A stretch of 22,771 nt of DNA from CAMEON01 sp045643785. Lineage in GTDB: Bacteria; Bacillota; Clostridia; Oscillospirales; CAG-272. The stretch is taken from NCBI GenBank assembly GCA_045643785.1, contig JAZRFR010000028.1, positions 1 to 22,771 of the forward strand, in the 5' to 3' direction. The notes under the pieces are model-generated. The model searched no databases, was not told the origin of the DNA, and worked only from the letters and a program-made list of their open reading frames with translations. This document shows positions 14,839-22,631 of this stretch, in pieces (within the stretch, counting starts at the first letter, position 1; every line of letters starts with the position of its first letter). A program made the position numbers and the translations under genes.

Positions 14839-16074
14839 ATGAGCAACCTTTACCCCATCACCTACTGGTACGGCATCCGCCCCGAATACATCTCCAAGGA
14901 ACGCCTCATTGAGGCCAAGGAAGCGGGTTTTACCGTCATTGAATGCAGCTACGGCACCGAGACCAATAAGAAAGTTCTGAAATGGTGCGAGGAGCTGGGA
15001 CTCAAGGCCAACGTAGGCGACCCCCGCGTAGGAAAGGCTCTGGCCGCCGAGGAAGGCTGGGAGCAAGGGCTGGACGAGATGATCGCCGACTACGCCGACT
15101 ACCCCGCTGTCAATCGCTTCTTCATGAAGGACGAGCCCCTGGACGACTACTTCCCTACCCTCGGCCGCGTGGCGGATTACATCAACACCCACGACCCCAA
15201 GCACGGAGAATACATCAACCTCCTTCCTTACCACGCCGTTCCCCCCGCCGAGGGCGAGAGCTTTACCGCCCGCTATCAGCGGCATATCGACGGCTTCTTT
15301 GAGGTTGTGCACCCCACCATTCTGTCCTACGACCACTACAACCTCAGCAAAAAGGAAGTGGAGTCCCTGGAAGGACTCACCCCCGCCCGCGTCAGCGACG
15401 AGAACCGCGTCCGCAACGGCTGGGAAGATAAGAAGTTCGCCGCCGTGACCACGCCGTACTACTACAACAACCTGGAGCTGATCCGCGAGAACGCCATGAA
15501 ACGGGGTATTCCGTGGATGGACATCATCCTGCTGGTGGAGCACTGGCACTACCGTTGGCCTACCGAGGCAGAAGTCCGCTGGGAGGCCTTCACCGCCCTG
15601 GCTTACGGCTCCACCGCCCTCTCCTACTTCACCTACTGGACCCCCGGCACCGCCCACACCGAGCCTTGGTCGTATCACAACGGCATCATCCTCTCGGACG
15701 GAACCCAAGGCGAGAAGTATGAGATCGTCAAGGCCATCAACGCCGACCTCCAGACTCTCTACGCAGGCATCTGCAGGGATGGTGAAATGACCTCCGAGGC
15801 CGTCTACCACGTGGGCGAAGAGGCCGACGATCTGGTCAAGCCCTTCGAAGGCCACGGTAAGTACACTGCCCTTGATGGCGGGCGTCTGGTAGCCGGCTTC
15901 TTCGCAGGGAACAAGTGTATGCTGGTCAATAAGGACTTCGATGCTCCCGTAACCATCACCGTCAAGGCCGACGGCAACCTCCAAAAGCTCAACAAGGCCA
16001 CGGACGCGTGGGAGGCTTGCGGCGAGACTGTCACGCTGGCCGCAGGAGACGGAGAATTGTTCCGCGTGATTTGA
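14839..16074 (+). CDS. GH42-like clan GH-A glycoside hydrolase, cytoplasmic
   Basis: 411 residues; GAAAGGAG (14825-14832) precedes the ATG at 6-base spacing. There is no signal peptide. The protein reads as a TIM barrel plus a small C-terminal beta domain. Likely catalytic acids are Glu99 in FFMKDEPLDD, the DEP arrangement at the end of strand 4, and Glu234 in ILLVEHWHYR near strand 7. The following EAEVRWEAFTALAYGSTALSYFTYW resembles the GH42 barrel end, where the chain returns to the core. Beta-galactosidase or another retaining activity on small glycans is plausible, but the protein is shorter than true GH42 enzymes (about 650-700 residues), which have extra domains. I am fairly sure of the fold and clan, and not of the substrate. 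Confidence 0.72.
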   Translation: MSNLYPITYWYGIRPEYISKERLIEAKEAGFTVIECSYGTETNKKVLKWCEELGLKANVGDPRVGKALAAEEGWEQGLDEMIADYADYPAVNRFFMKDEPLDDYFPTLGRVADYINTHDPKHGEYINLLPYHAVPPAEGESFTARYQRHIDGFFEVVHPTILSYDHYNLSKKEVESLEGLTPARVSDENRVRNGWEDKKFAAVTTPYYYNNLELIRENAMKRGIPWMDIILLVEHWHYRWPTEAEVRWEAFTALAYGSTALSYFTYWTPGTAHTEPWSYHNGIILSDGTQGEKYEIVKAINADLQTLYAGICRDGEMTSEAVYHVGEEADDLVKPFEGHGKYTALDGGRLVAGFFAGNKCMLVNKDFDAPVTITVKADGNLQKLNKATDAWEACGETVTLAAGDGELFRVI

Positions 16075-16090
16075 TTCCGACTATAAAGAT

Positions 16091-16120
16091 AAGGCGATAT
16101 CCGCATGGGTATCGCCTTTT
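16091..16120 (+). terminator. Terminator between the convergent GH-A hydrolase and anti-sigma-like genes
   Basis: AAGGCGATA (16091-16099) pairs with TATCGCCTT (16110-16118), extended by CC/GG around loop GCAT, followed by TTATTATT. A weaker T-rich tail on the other strand (TTATCTTTAT) could let it serve both genes. Confidence 0.85.
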
Positions 16121-16140
16121 ATTATTCAAACTGCCAACGG

Positions 16141-17484
16141 TCAACCAATCTCAAAATCCCCTGTATTTTTATGCTCGTCTTTTTGGCCTTCGAAAAACTC
16201 TGCATATCCACCCACTTCGATGGCGGCCACGTAGGTCTTGGCATAAACCGAATTCCCGTTTTCAGAGGTTCCGATCTTTTTGTAAAAGGCATAGAAAGGT
16301 ATGCCCGTGGTCATCTTTTTGGTTTGAGGATCGTATCCGAACACGTATTCCATATCCACGAAATCATACCCGTCAAAGCTCACCTTGTCCTGCGTCGCCA
16401 TACACAGCGGGCAAGAATGTCCGCCGAACACGTACCCGTTATACAGGAGTGCTTCCGCATCCTCCAAGGAAATTCGTTTTGCCTTCGCAATCACGGGATA
16501 CGTTTCCATAATGTCGTTGCGTCTATCAAAATACTCAATTTCGGACACCGTCAAAACACCGTCGCTGACAATGTCGCCCGCATAATTCTGAAAATTATCA
16601 AAATTGACGCAGATATAATCGGATATCGGCTTGGCTTGCACTTGATTCAACGGATGTGCAGCCTCATCGAAGAAGTAAATATATACCCGTCCCGCACCGT
16701 ATTCCGAATAGTCATCGTATTCCCGAATGATCTTTGCATCCGAAAAAGACACGTTGAAAATGTCAAACAGCTTGGTTTTTATGGATTGGATAGATTCAAT
16801 GATTTCTTCATCCGACAGGCGTTGATCCACCTGCACCGTCTCTCCATCCAAAATGATCTTTAGATCCCCATCGGAAATATTGTACAGTCTGAAGGTAGAT
16901 CCTGCCGTTTTTTGATAGGCGTGTATGTTGTAAACGCCGCTTTCCGTGCTGACGGAAAGGCTACTTCCGCTATCGTAATGGTTCTCTTCTATCTGGTAAT
17001 GGGGGACCTGAACCCGTAAGGAATCCGCCAACGGGGACAGAATACCGTCGATAAAATCCCGGAAATCCGACTCGCTTTGCTCGGTTTGATTTTCGGTATA
17101 CCGGTATAACGGGAGGTATCCATCCTCCGACAATTCACCGATATATAAGAATTCGTCATCCGGCACGTACACCTTCGTATACGCGTTGGTGGCCACGCCA
17201 TCAAGATAGGTCATAGAGAACAGCTTGGAGATCTCCTCCGCCGTGTATGACGGGTTATCCCACGTGGGAATCTCGGGCAGGGTGATCACACGCAACACCG
17301 GTACCGCAAGCACCGCCCCCACGATCACCGCAAGGCACGCCGCCACAGCCCCGATCCGCATCCAAATCCGCTTGGCCTTGGAGCGATTCGCTCTCCTTTG
17401 CAGCCGATTATCCATAGAAACAAAGCGTTCCACAACGTCGGATTCGATATTGCTGACACCGTCCAAAAACTCATTTTCTTTCAT
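16141..17484 (-). CDS. Membrane-bound anti-sigma-factor-like protein with large external domain
   Basis: 447 residues. A short cytoplasmic part (1-42, acidic then basic) precedes one transmembrane helix (about 43-66) and an external domain of roughly 380 residues, which contains GGHSCPLCMATQDKVSF near its C-terminal third. The ATG overlaps the stop codon of the ECF sigma gene (ATGA, 17481-17484) and has its own AAGGAGG inside the sigma gene. Gene order and topology fit an anti-sigma factor that holds the ECF sigma at the membrane and senses an external signal. The 42-residue cytoplasmic part is short for a standard zinc-binding anti-sigma domain and has no HXXXCXXC motif, so the mode of sigma binding is unclear. 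No family name is assigned with certainty. Confidence 0.75.
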   Translation of the reverse strand: MKENEFLDGVSNIESDVVERFVSMDNRLQRRANRSKAKRIWMRIGAVAACLAVIVGAVLAVPVLRVITLPEIPTWDNPSYTAEEISKLFSMTYLDGVATNAYTKVYVPDDEFLYIGELSEDGYLPLYRYTENQTEQSESDFRDFIDGILSPLADSLRVQVPHYQIEENHYDSGSSLSVSTESGVYNIHAYQKTAGSTFRLYNISDGDLKIILDGETVQVDQRLSDEEIIESIQSIKTKLFDIFNVSFSDAKIIREYDDYSEYGAGRVYIYFFDEAAHPLNQVQAKPISDYICVNFDNFQNYAGDIVSDGVLTVSEIEYFDRRNDIMETYPVIAKAKRISLEDAEALLYNGYVFGGHSCPLCMATQDKVSFDGYDFVDMEYVFGYDPQTKKMTTGIPFYAFYKKIGTSENGNSVYAKTYVAAIEVGGYAEFFEGQKDEHKNTGDFEIG

Positions 17485-18071
17485 AGAGAATAGCCCTCCT
17501 TTTCCAGCTTTTCCTTCAGATCGCGCTTAATAGCCGCGATCTCTTTGTTGACCGTTGATTCACTACAATCGAGCAGCCCTGCGATTTCCTTGATGGGACG
17601 TGCGATGTAATACCGGCTCATGAAGATATACATGCGGCGATCCGAGAGCGAACGGACAAAATCGCTGATGACACGGCCAAGTTCCCGAGCATCTGTTTCG
17701 GAATACATATCCTCGCCGTCGGCTATGAAATCCTCAACCTCGGACAGAGATACCGTCAGTTCTGAGGCAATACGCTTTTGCCGCTTCTTCACCCTGTAGC
17801 AATCAATGGCCGTCCGCCGCATGATGGTGGCCAGGAACGCCTGCAGAACTGTTGGCCGTGCGGGCGGTATGGCGTTCCACGCGCCGATATACGTATCGTT
17901 CAGACATTCCTCGCAGTCGCAGGCATCGTGAACAATGTTATACGCAACCGAAAGCAAAAAGTTCCTGTACTTGCTATCGGTCTCTTTAATGGCTCTCTCG
18001 TCACGCTGCCAATACAGCTCGACGATCTGCTCGTCGCTCATAACAGCGGTCGCTTTGGGTTGAAGTTCCAT
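17481..18071 (-). CDS. ECF-type RNA polymerase sigma factor
   Basis: 196 residues. Region 2 covers about 16-85 (ending ..CEECLNDTYIGAWNAIPP, then LQAFLATIMRRTAIDCYR), and region 4 covers about 140-190 with a helix-turn-helix: ARPIKEIAGLLDCSESTVNKEI. The start is fixed by an excellent AAAGGAGGTG (18085-18076) 6 bases before ATG 18071. Such factors redirect RNA polymerase to a small regulon after release from their anti-sigma. The partner is the overlapping downstream gene. Its own promoter at 18160-18188 looks like the housekeeping type, so basal expression probably does not depend on autoregulation. Its targets are unknown; the neighbouring DUF11 and GH106-like genes are candidates by position only. 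Confidence 0.9.
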   Translation of the reverse strand: MELQPKATAVMSDEQIVELYWQRDERAIKETDSKYRNFLLSVAYNIVHDACDCEECLNDTYIGAWNAIPPARPTVLQAFLATIMRRTAIDCYRVKKRQKRIASELTVSLSEVEDFIADGEDMYSETDARELGRVISDFVRSLSDRRMYIFMSRYYIARPIKEIAGLLDCSESTVNKEIAAIKRDLKEKLEKEGYSL

Positions 18072-18159
18072 ATCACACCTCCTTTGTCGTTACTTGAAAG
18101 GCCCTTCATAAATGCAGTCGACAAAAATTTGAAAAACTGTAAAGTCTTTTTCTTTTTTT

Positions 18160-18188
18160 ATTATACCACATTTTTTCTCATTCCGCAA
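18160..18188 (-). promoter_or_regulatory. Promoter of the ECF sigma operon
   Basis: Minus strand: -35 TTGCGG (18188-18183), 17-bp spacer ending in TGTGG, -10 TATAAT (18165-18160). It lies about 90 bases upstream of the sigma start and just past the DUF11 gene terminator. Confidence 0.72.
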
Positions 18189-18191
18189 CAT

Positions 18192-18220
18192 GAAAAAGAG
18201 GCTACCCCGCAGAGTAGCCC
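18192..18220 (-). terminator. Terminator of the DUF11-repeat gene
   Basis: On the minus strand GGCTACTC..GGGTAGCC forms an 8-bp stem (one G-T pair, loop TGCG) followed by TCTTTTTC. It begins 24 bases after the stop codon and separates this gene from the sigma operon on the same strand. Confidence 0.85.
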
Positions 18221-18242
18221 CCATTTTAGGGAAAATCAGACC

Positions 18243-19097
18243 TCACACCGTCCCAACCACAACCAGGGTACTCACCCCGGGCACCACACTCCAAGCCCCC
18301 GTAGCAGGGTTCTGGGTGTAGGTGGCGGCAGGCACCAGGATCTTGGTGGGCACCGTAGCGAAAGCGCCCGTAGCCTCGTCGTAGGTGTAGTCCTCCCCCT
18401 CAGTCCAGGTCTCCCCGTTGAAGGTCACGGTGAGGTCGGAAAGGATGGGGTTGAAGGTGTCGGTGACGGTGGCGTCGTCGGTGGCCACCACGGGGGTGTT
18501 GCCAAAGTTCTGGATCACGAAGGTGTAGGTCAGGCGGTCACCCTCGGACACAACGGCCGGATTCAAAGCCTTGCTGATGGTCAGAAAGGCCTCGGAAGCG
18601 GCGGTCACGGTCTCCTGCGCTACGATGGGCGCGGTAAGGCATGCTCCCGTCACAGTAACGGTGTTGGTGATGCTTCCCCCCGCGACGGGCGAAGCGAACT
18701 CGTTTACGCGAGCCTGGTAGATCAGGAACGTATTGCCGCCTGCGGGCACGCTGATCCCCGTGATCGTCAAAGGATCGGTGTCCGTGACCACGGGGGTGCC
18801 CTGTCTGACGCCGCCCACGTAGTAGCTGAGAGATCCCTCCACGTAGTCCAGGGGCACGCGGGTCGCGGTGCCCTGGGTGTATGCTCCCAGATCATCGGTG
18901 ACGGTCAGATTGGTCAGCGAGTTGGATCCCGTGTTGACCAGACTGACCACGTAGGTCAGCACCTCACCCTGGGTGTAGTTGTCTTCCACGGCGTACTTGG
19001 CCGCCGATACCGTCTGCTGCAATTCCCCCGTCACTACGTTGGACGTCGTTACGTTGCCCGCATAGGACAACGTAGCCTGATTCTGAAAGGTTGCCAT
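18243..19097 (-). CDS. DUF11 (conserved repeat domain) protein without visible export signal
   Basis: 284 residues. Two DUF11-type beta-sandwich repeats are seen. The first (about 30-150) has AAKYAVEDNYTQGEVLTYVV, LVNTGSNSLTNLTVTDDLG, and ends GGSITNTVTVTG. The second (about 165-284) has LTISKALNPAVVSEGDRLTY, FVIQNFGNTPVVATDDATVT and so on. This fold usually occurs in surface proteins. Here the N-terminus (MATFQNQATLSYAG) is not a signal peptide and there is no LPXTG or transmembrane end, so the route out of the cell, if any, is unclear. The start has AAGGAGGA (19111-19104) at good spacing. A leader hairpin (GAGGTGC/GCGCCTC) lies upstream. It is a single-gene unit, divergent from the GH106-like gene. 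Confidence 0.85.
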   Translation of the reverse strand: MATFQNQATLSYAGNVTTSNVVTGELQQTVSAAKYAVEDNYTQGEVLTYVVSLVNTGSNSLTNLTVTDDLGAYTQGTATRVPLDYVEGSLSYYVGGVRQGTPVVTDTDPLTITGISVPAGGNTFLIYQARVNEFASPVAGGSITNTVTVTGACLTAPIVAQETVTAASEAFLTISKALNPAVVSEGDRLTYTFVIQNFGNTPVVATDDATVTDTFNPILSDLTVTFNGETWTEGEDYTYDEATGAFATVPTKILVPAATYTQNPATGAWSVVPGVSTLVVVGTV

Positions 19098-19224
19098 AGA
19101 TTATCCTCCTTACAATCGGAATGGTACGAGGCGCAACACGCACCTCTGTTCCATCCTATGCGAAGAGACCCAGACAAGTGCCAAAATTCGACATTTTGCT
19201 CATGTGCCCGTGACCTTGTTTCCC

Positions 19225-19253
19225 TTGACAAATCCTTCCGTGGGTGATATACT
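19225..19253 (+). promoter_or_regulatory. Promoter of the GH106-like gene
   Basis: Perfect -35 TTGACA (19225-19230), 17-bp spacer, -10 TATACT (19248-19253). It lies 32 bases before the chosen start codon and overlaps an earlier in-frame ATG, which is therefore excluded. Confidence 0.87.
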
Positions 19254-19285
19254 ATAACCAACGATCCAATCTGGGAGGTACCCAT

Positions 19286-22231
19286 ATGCTCCGTTCTTTC
19301 AAAAAACATACTCTTCGCGCCCTGACGCTCCTATGCGCCGCGGCCATCTGCCTCGTTTCCATGCCCACCGTAGCACTCCCCGTCACCGCCGAGGGTACCT
19401 ATGTCAAGCCGGGTTACGTCGTGGATTTTTCAAGCAACGATGCGATTGATAACTGCTACGACGTCTTCAACCTAACCACCACCCTGCAAGACGGCGCCAT
19501 GAACGTGGATTTTACCGACACGGGAGCGGGCAACTGCTTTGACCCCTACCTGTCCCTGTCGCTGGATAACAACAAATACAGCTGTGAGGAGTACCCCTAC
19601 CTCGCCCTGCTGGTGAAGACCAATAAGCACGACCTCAAGGGTCAGCTCCGCTTCCGCACCCCCTCCACGGGGAGTGAGTATCCCTGCCAGGAATTCACCT
19701 ACCAAAAGACCGACGATTGGCAGGTGGTGGTGATCCATATCACCAACCGCTCCACACTCCTGTTCTATCCCCCAAGCGGCGCGTTGACGGGCGGCTACAC
19801 CAACCTCCGCCTGGATATGTTCGACAACGAATGCCCTGCGGACACCGAGTACGCCGTCAAGGCCTACGCCCTCTACAAGACCGCCGAGGACGCCGAGACC
19901 TTCATCCACTATCAATCTCCCACGGATCAAGAGGAGCAGGAGAAGGAGGATCTTTTGAATTCGGTGGATTTCGCCTCCTTCTGGATGGGCACCGCCTTCA
20001 AGGAGCCCGCCATGCAAAAGAAGATGCGCTGGGTCACCGCAGGCTACACCAACAATACCCCCACCGTGGATAAGCTTTTACGCCAGGGCTACGGCGGCTT
20101 CACCTCCAACGTCCTCTACGATAAGGACTACCTGCAGGACGATGAGGAGTTCGCCATCCTGAAAAACGTCTTCGACTATAGCGCCTCCAAAGGCATGAAC
20201 AACTGGATCTACGACGAGTACCAGTGGCCCAGCGGCAAGGCCTTCGGCCTTGTGCTGAAGGGTCACGACGAGTTCGAGGCTACGGGCACCGAGCATAAAG
20301 AGCTTACGGGCAAGGACGGCACCGCCGCCTATACCCTCAGCGGCAAGGATATCCGCGTCATGCAGGCCGTACTCAAGGACGACGACGGCACCCGCAACGT
20401 AGAGATCTCGGCCGACGGCAGCGTGTCCGTCGCTGCCAAAGGGCGCTGGGAGCTGGACGTCTACGTCCTGCGCTACACCTTCGACGAGGAGGAGGATCCC
20501 ACCAACTGGGAAAAGCTCCGCGACGTGGATCTGCTCAACCCCGCCGCCGTGAAGCGCTTCATCGAGGTCACCCACGTGCAGTACAAGAACAAGCTGGGCG
20601 ACACCTTCAAAACCGTGGAAGGCTTCTTCACCGACGAGCCCCAGCTGGGCAACCGCGCCATGCTGTCCTACGCCGTCTGGACCCCCGATCTGGATAAGAA
20701 ATTCTACGAGACCTACGGCTACGAGCTGAACCTCCCCAGCCTGTTCGGAGGCTTTACCGACTACGATAAGATCATCCGCATGAACTACTATCAGCTCGTC
20801 GCTTCCCTGTTCAAATCCTCCTACATCGACCAGATCTCGGACTGGTGCGAGGCCAACGGCACCGCCTCCTCGGGGCACCTGCTCTTTGAAGAGGACATGA
20901 ACGACCACATCGAAACCTACGGCGGCGACTTTTTGCAGTTCGTAGGCGGCATGACCATCCCCGGCGCCGATACCCTGTGGGTCAACCCCGATCTGCTCAT
21001 GGGCAAGCACAACATCGGCAACTACATGGGTCTGCGCTACGTGGCCTCCGCCGCCAAGAACGCAGGCAAGCCCGACGTGTTCCTGGAGTACAACCCCGAT
21101 GCCGCCGAAGCCCTCCCCGACAACCCCATGCCCGCCTCCCTGGGCGGCGCCTCCATCTCCCGCCTCCTGGGCTGTAACGTCTTCCACGTCATCAACCCCC
21201 AGTATAACTACACCACCGACCAGCTCGTGGAGCTGAACAACTATGTGGGCCGCATGAACACCATCCTGGACGAAGTCACCGAGTGCGGCGATATCGCCGT
21301 GTTCTACCCCATCGCCACGGTGCAGGCCCTCCACAACGCCGACGCCGACCACTCCTCCACCACGGGAGGCAAAAAGCCCACCCAGGCCTATGAGCTCAAC
21401 ACCCGCTACGAGGATCTCTGCAAGAATCTGCTCACCAACCAATTCTCCTTCACCGTCCTGGACGACGAGACCATCCGCGCCGCCACCGTCACGGCCGATG
21501 GCCGCCTCGTGGCAGGTCTCGGCTCCTACCGCGTGGTCATCCTGGGCTATACCCAGTACATCTCGGTGGAGGCGCTCCAAAAACTCACCCACTTCACCGA
21601 AGCGGGCGGTACCGTGATCTTCGTGGGCGAGACCCCCGAGCACGGTCTGCGGCTGGAGCAGGAGGACGCCATCTCCGCCCTCATGGCCAAGCTGGAGGAC
21701 CAGCCCCGCTTTAAGAACGGCGCAGGCACCCAGCTCATTGAGAAGCTGGAGGAGATCTCCCACCGCAACCTGACCGTACAGGTCGTAAACGGCGACAAGA
21801 ACACCCTCCTCATGGCGGATTTTGAATCCGCCGACCGCGACGTGACCTTCTTCGTCAACGCAAGCTACAGCGATACCACCGTCAAGCTGTCCTACACCGA
21901 CGGCTATGACGGCAAGGCCACCCTCTACCACCCCGCCACGGGCTATATCGAGACCGTAACCCTCGGAGATGGCAAGGAGATCACCGTCCCCGCCTGCGTG
22001 GGGCTGATCCTCATGCGAGAGGCCGACAACACCCGCGACGATACCCCCTATACCCGCACCGACGAGCCCATCACCCTCCCCTCCGATACCCAAAACGGCA
22101 CCGACTCCACCACCGACACGATCAACACCTCTGCCCCCTCAGGCGGTTGTCAGTCGGCTCTGGGCATGACCGCCACCGTAATCGCTCTCCTTGCCTGCAC
22201 CGTTGTTTGTCGCAAGAAGAAAGAGGATTGA
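19286..22231 (+). CDS. Exported, membrane-anchored GH106-like glycoside hydrolase (putative alpha-L-rhamnosidase)
   Basis: 981 residues from ATG 19286, fixed by GGGAGG (19273-19278) and the promoter; an in-frame ATG at 19244 lies inside the promoter. Signal peptide about 1-35 (basic start, LTLLCAAAICLVSM core). A beta-rich N-terminal domain (about 40-215) precedes a TIM-barrel-like catalytic part with EGFFTDEPQLGN (likely acid Glu451 in the DEP motif), SGHLLFEEDMNDH, GGMTIPGADTL and LGCNVFHVINPQYN. A putative amidotransferase-like/beta region follows. This order of motifs resembles GH106 enzymes, which remove L-rhamnose from plant polysaccharides such as rhamnogalacturonan. After a Thr/Asp-rich linker the protein ends with SGGCQSA, a membrane helix and RKKKED, a probable cell-surface anchor. 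A related uncharacterised GH family is possible. Confidence 0.75.
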   Translation: MLRSFKKHTLRALTLLCAAAICLVSMPTVALPVTAEGTYVKPGYVVDFSSNDAIDNCYDVFNLTTTLQDGAMNVDFTDTGAGNCFDPYLSLSLDNNKYSCEEYPYLALLVKTNKHDLKGQLRFRTPSTGSEYPCQEFTYQKTDDWQVVVIHITNRSTLLFYPPSGALTGGYTNLRLDMFDNECPADTEYAVKAYALYKTAEDAETFIHYQSPTDQEEQEKEDLLNSVDFASFWMGTAFKEPAMQKKMRWVTAGYTNNTPTVDKLLRQGYGGFTSNVLYDKDYLQDDEEFAILKNVFDYSASKGMNNWIYDEYQWPSGKAFGLVLKGHDEFEATGTEHKELTGKDGTAAYTLSGKDIRVMQAVLKDDDGTRNVEISADGSVSVAAKGRWELDVYVLRYTFDEEEDPTNWEKLRDVDLLNPAAVKRFIEVTHVQYKNKLGDTFKTVEGFFTDEPQLGNRAMLSYAVWTPDLDKKFYETYGYELNLPSLFGGFTDYDKIIRMNYYQLVASLFKSSYIDQISDWCEANGTASSGHLLFEEDMNDHIETYGGDFLQFVGGMTIPGADTLWVNPDLLMGKHNIGNYMGLRYVASAAKNAGKPDVFLEYNPDAAEALPDNPMPASLGGASISRLLGCNVFHVINPQYNYTTDQLVELNNYVGRMNTILDEVTECGDIAVFYPIATVQALHNADADHSSTTGGKKPTQAYELNTRYEDLCKNLLTNQFSFTVLDDETIRAATVTADGRLVAGLGSYRVVILGYTQYISVEALQKLTHFTEAGGTVIFVGETPEHGLRLEQEDAISALMAKLEDQPRFKNGAGTQLIEKLEEISHRNLTVQVVNGDKNTLLMADFESADRDVTFFVNASYSDTTVKLSYTDGYDGKATLYHPATGYIETVTLGDGKEITVPACVGLILMREADNTRDDTPYTRTDEPITLPSDTQNGTDSTTDTINTSAPSGGCQSALGMTATVIALLACTVVCRKKKED

Positions 22232-22313
22232 ATATCTAACGCACATGTTTTTCGTATCAGCCAACCTACGCTTCCCCTCCATTGACAAGGGAGCGTCAGT
22301 TTCCTCCCACACA

Positions 22314-22567
22314 CAAGGGGTAACGCGCTCCCCCAACCTCGCGGACAGCCGTTGAAAAAAGCAGCGCCCTGTCGCGTCCGACATAGGTTGAGTTTGGGCG
22401 CGGAGAGAAAAGCATCTCCGCAAGTACCGCGGAGATGCTTTTCGAAACACGCCCATGTATCTCTTCTGTCAAACAGACCCATATAGGTGAAACAGGTGTC
22501 CAGAGGGCGTTCAGCCCTTTGGTGGCGCTCTTTTGGTACTTTTCTCTCGACAAGGAGAGAAAAGTAC
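22314..22567 (+). repeat. Dispersed structured intergenic repeat, copy B
   Basis: Same-orientation relative of 10635-10892. Hairpin 1 is a perfect 15-bp stem (22407-22421 with 22429-22443). The terminal hairpin is a perfect 13-bp stem (22536-22548 with 22555-22567, loop GACAAG). Where the stems differ from copy A, both strands change together. It lies between the GH106-like gene and the IS3-family end, again between converging genes. No gene is supported in 22232-22694; 22232-22313 and 22593-22631 show nothing else clear. Confidence 0.87.
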
Positions 22568-22569
22568 AG

Positions 22570-22592
22570 AAAAAAAGCTTATTCAATAAGCT
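22570..22592 (-). terminator. Terminator-like hairpin downstream of the IS element
   Basis: Minus strand: AGCTTA-TTGAA-TAAGCT (22592-22576) followed by seven T. It would stop transcripts leaving the transposase gene. Confidence 0.6.
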
Positions 22593-22631
22593 CAAATTGA
22601 AAACCGCCTCAGCAAGGCTCTAACCGGAGCC

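Noticed and set aside
20078..22093. 671-residue minus-strand open frame opposite the GH106-like gene
   Set aside because: Gly/Val/His-rich shadow composition; the opposite strand encodes signal peptide, catalytic motifs and anchor.
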